From contig NZ_JAIWPU010000015.1 in assembly GCF_021191705.1 (NCBI RefSeq), positions 1 through 49,894 of the forward strand: DNA of 49,894 nt, in the 5' to 3' direction. The position numbers and the translations under genes were made by a program. This document shows positions 8,801 through 16,073 of this stretch, piece after piece; position 1 is the first letter of the stretch, and each line of letters starts with the position of its first letter. The notes beneath the pieces were generated by a model, which worked only from the letters and a program-made list of their open reading frames with translations, had not been told where the DNA came from and did no database searches. This DNA is from Proluteimonas flavola. GTDB taxonomy: Bacteria > Pseudomonadota > Gammaproteobacteria > Xanthomonadales > Xanthomonadaceae.

Positions 8801-9238
8801 TACCCAGCCATCGCCATCCTTCGCCGGCAGCGGACCGCCGGCCTGCAGCCGCGCGCCGTCCGCGCCGGGCGGCGTCGCAAAGCCAGGCCGCTCGTCCACC
8901 AGTGCGAGATCCTGCAGGTCCGGGTGGCGCGCCAGCACACCCTGCACCGTCTCGTCGGCGAGCGCACCGCTCGCGTCGGGCCCGCGCTGCCGGATCGCGT
9001 CCAGATCCGCGCCGATGCCGGTGAACGCGCGATCGAGGTTGCCGAGGGTCAGTTCGAGATTGCGCGCGAGCCCGGCGGACATGTCGTGCACGTAGCGCTC
9101 GCCCGCGTCCTGGCGCACGCGCAGATCGTTCCAGGCCACGACCGAGGCTGCGACGCAGAGGCTCGCCACCAGCAGCCCGCCGATCAGCAGCGCGCGGTTG
9201 CGCCGACGCCGTGCAGACGCGCCGTCCGATCGATCCAT
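5855..9238 (-). CDS. Membrane Cache-PAS-PAS-LOV-GGDEF-EAL cyclic-di-GMP enzyme
   Basis: A 1127-residue signalling protein. Order: membrane segment 16-36; periplasmic Cache-like sensor to about 267; membrane segment 268-290; PAS about 325-435; PAS about 450-565; LOV-type PAS about 575-690; GGDEF about 700-865; EAL about 875-1120. The LOV part has GRNCRFLQG with the flavin-reactive Cys622 and NYRRDGSPFWN. The usual glutamine near its end is Leu685 (VGILND). The diguanylate cyclase motif RFGGDEF (D783) is intact, but QPGD replaces the inhibitory RxxD. EAL (907-909), DDFGTG and EGVET are intact, so both synthesis and hydrolysis of c-di-GMP look possible. The start was moved to the second ATG because AAGGAG precedes it. 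Confidence 0.9.
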   Translation of the reverse strand: MDRSDGASARRRRNRALLIGGLLVASLCVAASVVAWNDLRVRQDAGERYVHDMSAGLARNLELTLGNLDRAFTGIGADLDAIRQRGPDASGALADETVQGVLARHPDLQDLALVDERPGFATPPGADGARLQAGGPLPAKDGDGWVVPLALAVSDGPDGSPRWLLGHLRVASLHALLRELDLGRTGTATFVHRSGQIVTRSDPGDRYVGTDVRQSLLFTHGVNVADAGLLKGHSDLDGTRRLIGFHALSRYPLIATVGVGREELLAGWWAFVGALATGGLLLLLAWLTGLRMLVTGARRERALSADIARSAGAITHLTARMRDVEAQYRYLYERHPLPALVYDRDTLRMLAVNDAAIAEYGYPRDAFLALDADAVVVDMDGDGIQHEVAGAPASHVGRRFRHRRRDGSTFAVTVYSSNLRFLGRPARLVLVVDTSDRERVEAERERSEARFQMVVRATSDAIWDWDIATGSVWWNDGFTTQYGWDWRTHASTIDQWSALLHPDDEVRVRRDLDAALSSGATEWNAQYRLRCENGAYASVEDRGMILRDADGQPVRAVGGVLDVTRRRRDEADLRLLRRAVEATENGIVIADACADDQPIVYVNPAFSRITGYTADDSIGRNCRFLQGGERDQPALPAIRDAIAQAHEVRVQLRNYRRDGSPFWNELRMAPVRDQDGALTHFVGILNDITERRRAEETLAHRATHDELTGLPNRELVMERLAEAVTHADASGGCVGLAFVDLDDFKLINDSLGHASGDEVLRTVGRRLRAALQPGDTVGRFGGDEFVLVMNATGRDAIARAIDGVFAALSQPMEIGAASLQITPSIGYCRHPGDGDDPALLLRHADQAMYQAKQQGRNCVVAYRDEFGTQASERLALVSQLRDALQSDQFALAFQLQFDQERRPVGMEALLRWRHPERGLLTPDAFISVCEDSGLIVPIGRWVLREAARHHRILAAHGWGHLRLAVNVSAAQFQQGLVDDVLSVLQDFQLPAGILELELTESVVMASPDNVIRDMATLRDAGVCIAIDDFGTGYSSLAYLKRLPLHRVKLDRSFVQDLGRDPDDEAICDAIIRMAQRLGLGTTAEGVETDLQWTWLAAHGCEELQGYLFACPAPFGDVLALLERSGAP

Positions 9239-9276
9239 TTCCCTGGCTCCTTCGTCCTGCATCGCGGCCCGGCGCC

Positions 9277-9314
9277 CCTGTCACGGCAGCATCGATGCTG
9301 CCACAGGTGACAGG
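9277..9314. promoter_or_regulatory. Nested palindrome upstream of the LOV-GGDEF-EAL gene
   Basis: A perfect 18-bp palindrome (GGCAGCATCGATGCTGCC, 9285-9302) sits inside a second 8-bp inverted repeat, CCTGTCAC (9277-9284) and GTGACAGG (9307-9314). It lies 39-76 bases upstream of the leftward cyclic-di-GMP enzyme gene and 9 bases from the YqhA-like remnant. It could be a dimeric regulator site or a cruciform/terminator for incoming transcription. The sequence does not decide. Confidence 0.45.
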
Positions 9315-9323
9315 TCCGGCGCG

Positions 9324-9431
9324 TCACGCATTGCGCGACGTGCTGGCGAAGGTTTCGTGACTGCCGACGATCACCATCACCAGCAGGCTGGAGACCACCA
9401 CCACGTCGATCAGGCCCAGCACCAGCCGCAT
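9324..9431 (-). pseudogene. Remnant of a YqhA-like (UPF0114) membrane protein
   Basis: Thirty-five residues (MRLVLGLIDVVVVSSLLVMV...) line up with the central membrane segment of E. coli YqhA, whose equivalent reads LVDMTLVGGLLVMV and continues to an ENF motif (here HETFAS). The family is about 165 residues long. Here the N-terminal membrane part and the C-terminal half are missing, and the frame stops right after the match. The frame extends upstream to 9614 but that part looks unlike the family. I read it as a decayed fragment rather than a functional small protein. Confidence 0.5.
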
Positions 9432-9556
9432 GATGCCCTGTTCGGTCCGGGTGGAAGCGCCTGGCAGGGAATGCTGCAGCGCAGCGCTCCGGTGCGGTGT
9501 CGAGGCCATGAAGCGCCTCACGGCGGGCATCGGCGCAGCCATTGCCTCTTCTGAAT

Positions 9557-9570
9557 TGACAGCGTTGTCA
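9557..9570. promoter_or_regulatory. LacI-type operator, copy 1
   Basis: TGACAGCGTTGTCA is the exact reverse complement of the two other copies at 11757-11770 and 17220-17233. It overlaps a TTGACA -35-like hexamer (9556-9561) with GTACAA 17 bases downstream. It stands about 530 bases before the MFS transporter and 67 before a small open frame with a good ribosome-binding site. The site is presumably bound by the LacI-family regulator encoded at 16074-17099. Confidence 0.7.
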
Positions 9571-9636
9571 TGCGTTGGGTACAACGCACCTCGCGATGCC
9601 GCCCGGTGTCGCATCCGGGATCTGGGAGGGTCGGGG

Positions 9637-9837
9637 ATGTCGTCGACGCGCCTGGCGCGAACGGTGGACGCGGCGTTTGCCGCGCTGCCGGATCACCGGT
9701 GGATAGCCGTGCGCGCCCAGCGCGCGGTGGCGGGCGTCATCGAGCACGGCGCTTCGGCATCCACGCCCGGCCATGCCTGCGACGGTTCGGCCTGCATCGT
9801 GAAGCGCAGTTGCCCGCCGGCGAGGCTCGCGGCATGA
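9637..9837 (+). CDS. Unrecognised small open frame, possible leader or decayed gene
   Basis: A 66-codon frame with a strong GGGAGGG ribosome-binding site six bases before the ATG, 67 bases downstream of the LacI-type operator. The product (starting MSSTRLARTVDAAF) matches no family I recognise. Its TGA overlaps the next frame's ATG as ATGA. It may be a real short gene, the 5' remnant of a lost enzyme, or chance openness in GC-rich DNA. Confidence 0.25.
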   Translation: MSSTRLARTVDAAFAALPDHRWIAVRAQRAVAGVIEHGASASTPGHACDGSACIVKRSCPPARLAA

Positions 9838-10106
9838 CGCAGGACGGCGCGCTGCAGCGGCTTGACGTTCGGCAGCCGCAACATTGCCCGCGTCAGGAAC
9901 GGGCGGCCGATCACGTATTCGCCGCCGATCCGCGCGCCCGCGGCCTGCAGGCCGCGCGGCTGGCGCGCGCGCGACTGCGTGGCGACCTGCCCGATCCCTT
10001 CCACGCCACCATCGTCCCCGTTGCGCTGCAGGTCCGTGCCAGCACGTCCGCCGCGCCCGACACCGCATTCCAATCGCCCGCCCGGGCCCGAGGTAGCGCC
10101 GCATGA
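9834..10106 (+). CDS. Unrecognised small open frame before the transporter
   Basis: A 90-codon frame that overlaps its upstream neighbour and the MFS transporter by ATGA at both ends. The composition is rich in Arg and Ala, as expected for a spurious frame in GC-rich DNA, and no domain is recognised. The double overlap is the only argument for translation. If neither small frame is real, the region 9615-10102 is a long untranslated leader with nothing else I can name. Confidence 0.2.
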   Translation: MTQDGALQRLDVRQPQHCPRQERAADHVFAADPRARGLQAARLARARLRGDLPDPFHATIVPVALQVRASTSAAPDTAFQSPARARGSAA

Positions 10107-11410
10107 ATCCGTCCAGCCGCACGATGTCCAATACCGCCGCAATCGCGGTGGTCAGCCTGATCTTTCTCACCTGGGGCGGCCTGACCAGCCTCAACGACGT
10201 GCTGATCCCGCATCTCAAAGCCGTGTTCTCGATGAACTACGTGCAGACGCTGCTGATCCAGTTCACGTTCTTCGGCGCGTACTTCCTGATGTCCATACCG
10301 GCGGGGGCAGTCGTTTCACGCATCGGCTACAAGGCCAGCATTGTGGTCGGCCTGCTGGTGGCCGCCGCCGGCGCGGCCATGTTCTTTCCTGCGGCACGCC
10401 TGCCCTCGTACGGACTGTTCCTGACCGCACTGTTCGTACTCGCCTCCGGGATCACCTTGCTGCAGGTCTCCGCCAATCCGTACATCGCGCTGCTGGGATC
10501 GGCCGAGTCCTCGCACAGCCGGCTCACCTTCGCGCAGGCACTCAACTCGTTCGGCACCACAGCGTTCCCCTATTTCATCGGGCCGCTCATCCTGGCGGGC
10601 ACTGTGCTTGGCGCAGACCAGATCGCCGCAATGCCGGTCGCCGAACAGATCGCGTATCGCGCCGCCGAAGCGCGCTCGGTCGAAATGCCTTATCTGATGC
10701 TCGCAGGTGGCCTGCTGCTGCTGGCGGTGTTCGTCATCACGATGAAGATCCCTTCGCTGCGCGCGGAAGGCACGCCGACCCGCGACAACCACACGTTCCG
10801 TGAGGCGTTGGCCCACCCGCACCTGCGCTGGGGCGTGATCGGCATCTTCATGTATGTCGGCGCAGAAGTCGCGATCGGCAGCTTCCTGATCAACTACATG
10901 GCGGAATCTTCAATCGGCGGCCTCACGGAGGCCAGTGCATCGCAGTACCTCTCCTGGTACTGGGGCGGCGCGATGGTCGGCCGCTTCATTGGCGCGGCAC
11001 TCATGACGAGAATCGATGCACGCAAGCTGCTCGCATTCGCGGCAGTCATGGTGTGCGTGCTGCTGGTCGTGACGATGACCACCAGCGGACGGGTCGCCAT
11101 GTGGAGCGCACTGGCGGTGGGCCTGTTCAACTCGATCATGTTCCCGACCATCTTCACCACCGCGATCGAGCGCCTCGGCACGCTGACCAGCAAGGCTTCG
11201 AGCCTGCTGGTGATGGCGATCGTCGGCGGCGCGATCATTCCGTTGGTACAGGCGGCACTCGCCGACAGTATCGGCATCCAGAATTCGTTTCTCGTGCCGC
11301 TGGCCTGCTACGTCTACATCATCTGGTACGGCCTGCGCGGCTCGCGCCCGAGTGGCGCCGCGCCGACGATGGCCGGTGCCCCGGCGCCGCGGCCGGGCGC
11401 GATGCATTGA
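10103..11410 (+). CDS. MFS sugar:proton symporter, FucP/GluP-like family
   Basis: A 435-residue inner-membrane transporter with about 12 hydrophobic helices. Family features are LTWGGLTSLNDVLIPHLK in helix 1, QFTFFGAYFLMSIPAG in helix 2, and SANPYIALLG with FAQALNSFGT in helices 4-5. These place it in the FHS group, which imports monosaccharides such as fucose, glucose/galactose or N-acetylglucosamine with protons. GAGGTAG precedes the ATG. It lies in a locus with a TonB receptor, LacI repressor and GH3 exo-glycosidase, so its likely cargo is the monosaccharide released by GH3. Glucose is the first guess. Operator copies lie upstream and downstream. Confidence 0.9.
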   Translation: MNPSSRTMSNTAAIAVVSLIFLTWGGLTSLNDVLIPHLKAVFSMNYVQTLLIQFTFFGAYFLMSIPAGAVVSRIGYKASIVVGLLVAAAGAAMFFPAARLPSYGLFLTALFVLASGITLLQVSANPYIALLGSAESSHSRLTFAQALNSFGTTAFPYFIGPLILAGTVLGADQIAAMPVAEQIAYRAAEARSVEMPYLMLAGGLLLLAVFVITMKIPSLRAEGTPTRDNHTFREALAHPHLRWGVIGIFMYVGAEVAIGSFLINYMAESSIGGLTEASASQYLSWYWGGAMVGRFIGAALMTRIDARKLLAFAAVMVCVLLVVTMTTSGRVAMWSALAVGLFNSIMFPTIFTTAIERLGTLTSKASSLLVMAIVGGAIIPLVQAALADSIGIQNSFLVPLACYVYIIWYGLRGSRPSGAAPTMAGAPAPRPGAMH

Positions 11411-11868
11411 TGGCGGAAGCAGCTCTCACGTCCACGCGCAACGTCGCCTGCTTCGACAAGGCGCTGATCGGCTTCCGCGCAGGGCGGGGCTTCCAACAGC
11501 TGCATGGCTGGTCATCTAGTGCCTTTGCCTTCAACAGCTTGAGAGCCTCTGCCCGCCGGAACCTTCAAGTACTTCCATTTCTCCATGCCGACCCGTCGAC
11601 GCTCGATCCCGCGACGACGGATCCGACCACCGGAGCGCATCCGCTCCATGCCGTCGCGACGCAGCCGCGATGTCGCAGTTGGCTGCTGCGCCGCAGCACG
11701 AATCCCGCGTTTTTCCGCGTTGGGAATGCGTTTTCGCCCACCGCTCACGGGCGCGTTGACAACGCTGTCAACCTGACATCCAATCCGCGCTGACGCACGC
11801 CGCCCGCATCGCCTCCGGCGCGCGGGCACACCACCAGACTGCATGCGAATCCTTGGGAGGGGAGATCC
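11411..11868. other. 458-bp spacer between MFS and TonB receptor genes
   Basis: Composition is less GC-rich here than in the flanking genes. An open frame begins directly at the transporter stop (TGATG, 11408-11412) and runs to 11793, but it crosses the operator at 11757-11770 and shows no known domain, so I do not call it. Besides that operator and the GGGAGGGGAG ribosome-binding region just before 11869, I see no gene or RNA. Confidence 0.5.
11757..11770. promoter_or_regulatory. LacI-type operator, copy 2
   Basis: TGACAACGCTGTCA, extended by flanking T and A to a 16-bp site with palindromic half-sites. It lies 99 bases before the TonB-dependent receptor start and overlaps a TTGACA hexamer (11756-11761) that may be the -35 box. 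It is identical to copy 3 and the reverse complement of copy 1. Confidence 0.8.
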
Positions 11869-14800
11869 ATGAAGCGATTGCACGCCGCGCCGAAGAAGCG
11901 GCTTCTCACGTCCGCACTGTTGTTCGCGCTCGCGCCGCCGCTGGCCGCGCAGGTCGCCGACCAGAACCAGCCCCGGACGCCCCATACCGCCAGCAGCGAA
12001 GACGCGACCGAGCTCGACAGGGTCACCGTCACCGGCATCCGCGGCAGCCTGACCTCGTCGATGAATCTCAAGCGCGATGCGCAGGGCATCGTCGACGGCA
12101 TCGCCGCCGAGGACATCGGCAAGTTCCCCGACACCAACCTCGCCGAATCGTTGCAGCGCATCTCGGGCGTCTCCATCGACCGGTCGCAGGGCGAAGGCTC
12201 GAAGGTCACCGTGCGCGGCGTCGGCCCGGACTTCAACCTGGTCCTGCTCAACGGCCGCCAGATGCCGGCTTCGAGCATCGAAGCGACCAACGCTTCGAAT
12301 TCGCGTGCATTCGATTTCGCCAACCTGGCTTCGGAATCGATCTCGGGTGTCGAGGTGTTCAAGACCTCGCGCGCGGCGACGGCGACCGGCGGCATCGGCG
12401 CGACGATCGACATCAAGACCGCCCGCCCGCTGGAAAGCGCTCCGCTGGCGAGCGTCGGCATGAAGGCCGTGCACGACAGTTCGGTCGACAACCTGCCCAA
12501 GCCGATGCAGGGCGACAAGTGGACCGGCGAGATGTCGGGCATCTTCAGCACCAGGACCGACGACGGCCGCTTCGGCATCGCGCTCAGCGGCAGCTACCAG
12601 GATCGCGACTTCGGCTACAACGAAGCGGCGGTCGGCGGCGGCTGGTATCCGTTCCCGGCGGGCGAAGGTCCGCTGGCCACTCCGGATCCCGCGGCCAACG
12701 CGACAAATCCGCCCGGCGCCGGTGACATCTATTCGATCCCGCAGAACCTGATCTACGCCGTCAACGGCGTGAGCCGCCAGCGCACCAACGGCCAGGCCAC
12801 CGTGCAGTGGGCGCCGACCGACCGCATCACCGCGACGCTCGACTACACCTACGCCGAGAACCGCATCCAGCAGCGCCGGCACGAACTGTCGACCTGGTTC
12901 AACCAGGCCGCCTCGCAGACCGCGTGGACCGATGGCCCGATCGCCGCACCGATCAGCTACACCGAGTACGCGGGCTGCTTCAACGAGAGCACCGACCAGT
13001 GGGCCGCCAGCGATGCGGCCGGCGTGTGCCCGGCCGGGTTCGAGCTGCGGCCGGGCGACCTGGCGATGTCGGGGTCCCAGTTCGCGACCAGGAACGAGAA
13101 CAGGTCGGTCGGCTTCAACGTCGCGTGGGCCGCGACCGATGCGCTCGACCTCGAGTTCGACGTCCACCGTTCGAGCGCGGAATCCGGTGCGGACAGCCCC
13201 TACGGTTCCAACAACGTGATCGGTACCGCCGCGTTCGCCCGCAGCGTGACCAACGTCGATTTCAGCGGCGACTTCCCGGTGCTGTCGGTGATGCTGCCGC
13301 CGGGCCAGACCTCGGTCGGCGCGGACGAAATGATGGTCACCGGCTCGTCGTTCCGCAACAGCTACATGAAGTCCGAGGTCGACCAGGGCCAGGTACGCGG
13401 CACGTTCCGCTTCGCCGACTACTCGCAGCTGGACTTCGGCGTCGCCTACACCGAAGTGCAGAACCGCACCGCCTACAACTTCACCCAGCGCGACGACTGG
13501 GGCGGATTCGGCAACGGCGCGGCCGACTACGCCGACGGCCTGTGGATCGCCGACGACATCAGCCGCTACTTCGACCAGTTCCCCGGCAGCGGCAATGCGT
13601 TCGGCCAGTTCTACCTTTTCGACTTCGACAAGCTGAGGGACGCGGCGATCGCCGCGCGTGGTGGCGATGTCGCGGCCTACCTGCCGCCGTCGAACTTCAC
13701 CACCGACCGCCGCACGACCGAGAAGTCCAAGAGCGCGTACGTCCAGTGGAGCAATACCTTCGACTTCTCCATGCCGCTGAACGTGGCAGTCGGCGTGCGC
13801 TACGAGGAGACCGACATCACCTCCAGCGCGCTCGTGCCGATCGCGACCGGCCTGGTCTGGACCGGTGCGAACGAGTTCTCGGTGCAGTTCGGCGATCCGG
13901 ATTTCACCACGCTGCGCGGCAAGTACGAATACTGGCTGCCCAGCCTCGACACCAGCCTGAAGATCACCGAGGACATGGTGCTGCGCGCCAGCTACGGCCA
14001 CAGCATCGGCCGGCCCCAGTGGAACCACATCCAGGGCGGGCAGACGCTCGACTCCTTCGCCGCCTACGAAGGCGGCACCGGTTCCCAGGGCGATCCAGGC
14101 CTGAAACCGCTGGAATCGAAGAACTTCGACCTGTCGTTCGAGTGGTACTACGGACAAGGCAGCTACCTGTCGGTGGGCTGGTTCCGCAAGGACATCGACA
14201 ACTACATCGGCACCTCGGTCGTCGAGACTTCGCCGTTCGACCTCACCACGCCGGTGGGCGGCGCCTACTTCAACGCGGCCGTCGCCAACGGCTGCGCGGT
14301 GGGCGGCACCGACTTCCGTAACTGCGTGCGCCAGTACATCTTCGCCAACCATGCCGGCGACCCCGGAGTCGTCGTCACCGGCACCGATACCAACGGCCAG
14401 CCGACCGGCACCATCGCCGGCCTGCCGGGCGACCCGGCTGCGGTGTTCCGCGTGTCGGTGCCGGTCAACCGGAATTCGTCGTCGCTCGACGGCTGGGAGT
14501 TCAACGTCCAGCACATGTTCGGCGAATCGGGCTTCGGCGTGTCGGCCAACTACACCATCGTCGATTCGGACCTGACCTACGACGACTACAACCTCGGCGA
14601 CCAGTTCGCGATGGTGGGCCTGAGCGACTCCGCCAACCTCGTCGCGTTCTACGACAAGGGCCCGTGGCAGGTGCGCGCCGCCTACAACTGGCGCGACGAG
14701 TTTCTCTCCAGCACCTACGACAGCTGGCGTCCGAACCCAGTCTACGTCGAGGCCTACGGCCAACTGGACATGAACATCAGCTACCAGGTCAACGACAACT

Positions 14801-14931
14801 TCTCGATCCACGCCGAAGCCATCAACCTGACCGACGAGACCATGCGCTCGCATGGCCGCAACGAACGCCAGGTGTTCTACGCCACCCAGACCGGCCCGCG
14901 CTACATGTTCGGATTCCGCTACAAATTCTGA
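11869..14931 (+). CDS. TonB-dependent receptor, carbohydrate-uptake type
   Basis: A 1020-residue outer-membrane receptor that imports oligosaccharides with energy from TonB-ExbBD. It has a signal peptide (to about residue 28, PLAAQ) and a TonB box region LDRVTVTGIR near residues 50-59. The plug follows, with IAAEDIGKFPDTNLAESLQR and VTVRGVGPDFNLVLLNGR, then a long 22-strand barrel. The C-terminus is MFGFRYKF with the terminal Phe needed for barrel assembly. GGGAGGGGAG gives a strong ribosome-binding site. A LacI-type operator lies upstream and sugar-handling genes follow. The exact ligand cannot be read; a beta-glucan oligomer fits the GH3 neighbour. Confidence 0.95.
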   Translation: MKRLHAAPKKRLLTSALLFALAPPLAAQVADQNQPRTPHTASSEDATELDRVTVTGIRGSLTSSMNLKRDAQGIVDGIAAEDIGKFPDTNLAESLQRISGVSIDRSQGEGSKVTVRGVGPDFNLVLLNGRQMPASSIEATNASNSRAFDFANLASESISGVEVFKTSRAATATGGIGATIDIKTARPLESAPLASVGMKAVHDSSVDNLPKPMQGDKWTGEMSGIFSTRTDDGRFGIALSGSYQDRDFGYNEAAVGGGWYPFPAGEGPLATPDPAANATNPPGAGDIYSIPQNLIYAVNGVSRQRTNGQATVQWAPTDRITATLDYTYAENRIQQRRHELSTWFNQAASQTAWTDGPIAAPISYTEYAGCFNESTDQWAASDAAGVCPAGFELRPGDLAMSGSQFATRNENRSVGFNVAWAATDALDLEFDVHRSSAESGADSPYGSNNVIGTAAFARSVTNVDFSGDFPVLSVMLPPGQTSVGADEMMVTGSSFRNSYMKSEVDQGQVRGTFRFADYSQLDFGVAYTEVQNRTAYNFTQRDDWGGFGNGAADYADGLWIADDISRYFDQFPGSGNAFGQFYLFDFDKLRDAAIAARGGDVAAYLPPSNFTTDRRTTEKSKSAYVQWSNTFDFSMPLNVAVGVRYEETDITSSALVPIATGLVWTGANEFSVQFGDPDFTTLRGKYEYWLPSLDTSLKITEDMVLRASYGHSIGRPQWNHIQGGQTLDSFAAYEGGTGSQGDPGLKPLESKNFDLSFEWYYGQGSYLSVGWFRKDIDNYIGTSVVETSPFDLTTPVGGAYFNAAVANGCAVGGTDFRNCVRQYIFANHAGDPGVVVTGTDTNGQPTGTIAGLPGDPAAVFRVSVPVNRNSSSLDGWEFNVQHMFGESGFGVSANYTIVDSDLTYDDYNLGDQFAMVGLSDSANLVAFYDKGPWQVRAAYNWRDEFLSSTYDSWRPNPVYVEAYGQLDMNISYQVNDNFSIHAEAINLTDETMRSHGRNERQVFYATQTGPRYMFGFRYKF

Positions 14932-14980
14932 GTGCGGCCGGGCCGTGCGCCCGGTCGCGCTGGACCACGACGACGCCCGC

Positions 14981-16042
14981 ATGATCGCGCATCCTGCGGG
15001 CGTTGCTTCCAGAGGGACGTCCGCCTTGCACGCCCGCCTGCCCGCCCCCGCGCCGATACCCGAGGCACCACCCGGCATCGCGCTCGACGCGCTGCTCGAC
15101 GGCACGTCGCCCCTGGTCGTCCGCGGCCTCGCCGCGGACTGGCCGGCGGTGCGGGCCGCGAGGCAGGGCGCCCGGGATGCGATCGCCTACGTGCGCGGTT
15201 TCGCGAACGACGCCGTGCCGGCGACCGCGACAATCGCACCGGCGCAGGCACGCGGGCGCATCTTCTATGACGAGACGATGGCCGGTTTCACGTTCCGGCA
15301 CGAGCAGGTGCCCGCAAGCGTCGCGCTCGCCACACTGGCCAGGCATCTCGATGACCCGGGCGCACCGATGATCTATCTCGGCGCCACGACGCTCGACACC
15401 TTCTTTCCGGGATTCACGCGGGACAACCGCTTCGATTTCGCGGGCCGCGCGCCGATGGAAAGCATCTGGATCGGCAACCGCACGTCCATTCCGCCCCACC
15501 ACGACCTGCCCGACAACCTCGCCTGCGTCGTCGCGGGGCGGCGCCGTTTCACGCTGTTTCCGCCGGACCAGTTGGACAAGCTTTACGTCGGCCCGCTCGA
15601 CTTCACGCCTGCGGGCCAGCCGGTCAGCCTCGTCGACCCCGCTGCGCCGGACCTCGAACGCTTCCCGCGATTCAGGGCGGCCTGGGCGCATGCGCAGGTC
15701 GCCGAACTCGGGCCCGGCGATGCGGTGTTGATTCCGAGCATGTGGTGGCATGCCATCGACGCACTCGACGGCTTCAACGTGCTGGTGAACTACTGGTGGC
15801 GACGCGTCCCCGACTGGATGGACCCGCCATTGATCGCACTGATGGCCGGCCTGCTCAGCATCCGCCAGCTGCCCGCGCACGAACGCGCGCACTGGAAGCG
15901 GATGTTCGAGCACTACGTGTTCGATGCCGATGCCGCGACGGCAGCGCATGTCCCGATCTCCGCGCAGGGCGTCCTGGCACCGTTCGACGCGGCCGGCGCC
16001 TCCCACCTGCGTCGCCACCTGCGCGAGCGACTGGACCGCTGA
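14981..16042 (+). CDS. Cupin-like (Cupin_8 / JmjC-fold) protein of the TonB receptor locus
   Basis: A protein of about 353 residues with the double-stranded beta-helix of Cupin_8 / FIH-like 2-oxoglutarate, Fe(II) oxygenases. The iron-binding facial triad is visible as the HxD in SIPPHHDLPDN and the distal His in MWWHAIDAL. Such proteins recur beside TonB-dependent sugar receptors in Xanthomonadaceae and Caulobacter relatives, but their substrate is not established. It lies 49 bases after the receptor and is probably cotranscribed. The start is uncertain: ATG 14981 has no clear ribosome-binding site, while TTG 15026 has GAGGGA 8 bases upstream and would give 338 residues. Confidence 0.85.
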   Translation: MIAHPAGVASRGTSALHARLPAPAPIPEAPPGIALDALLDGTSPLVVRGLAADWPAVRAARQGARDAIAYVRGFANDAVPATATIAPAQARGRIFYDETMAGFTFRHEQVPASVALATLARHLDDPGAPMIYLGATTLDTFFPGFTRDNRFDFAGRAPMESIWIGNRTSIPPHHDLPDNLACVVAGRRRFTLFPPDQLDKLYVGPLDFTPAGQPVSLVDPAAPDLERFPRFRAAWAHAQVAELGPGDAVLIPSMWWHAIDALDGFNVLVNYWWRRVPDWMDPPLIALMAGLLSIRQLPAHERAHWKRMFEHYVFDADAATAAHVPISAQGVLAPFDAAGASHLRRHLRERLDR

Positions 16043-16073
16043 TCGTGGCGCGGATGCGTCGTGCGGGGCGCGA

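Noticed and set aside
11410..11793. A 127-codon frame starting at the MFS stop (TGATG)
   Set aside because: It runs through the LacI-type operator and likely promoter of the TonB receptor and has no known domain. The TGATG overlap is weak evidence alone.
11512..15105. A 1197-codon open frame antisense to the TonB-dependent receptor
   Set aside because: It has no recognisable domains and a composition of Val/Gly/Arg repeats. The plus-strand frame has a complete receptor with a terminal Phe.
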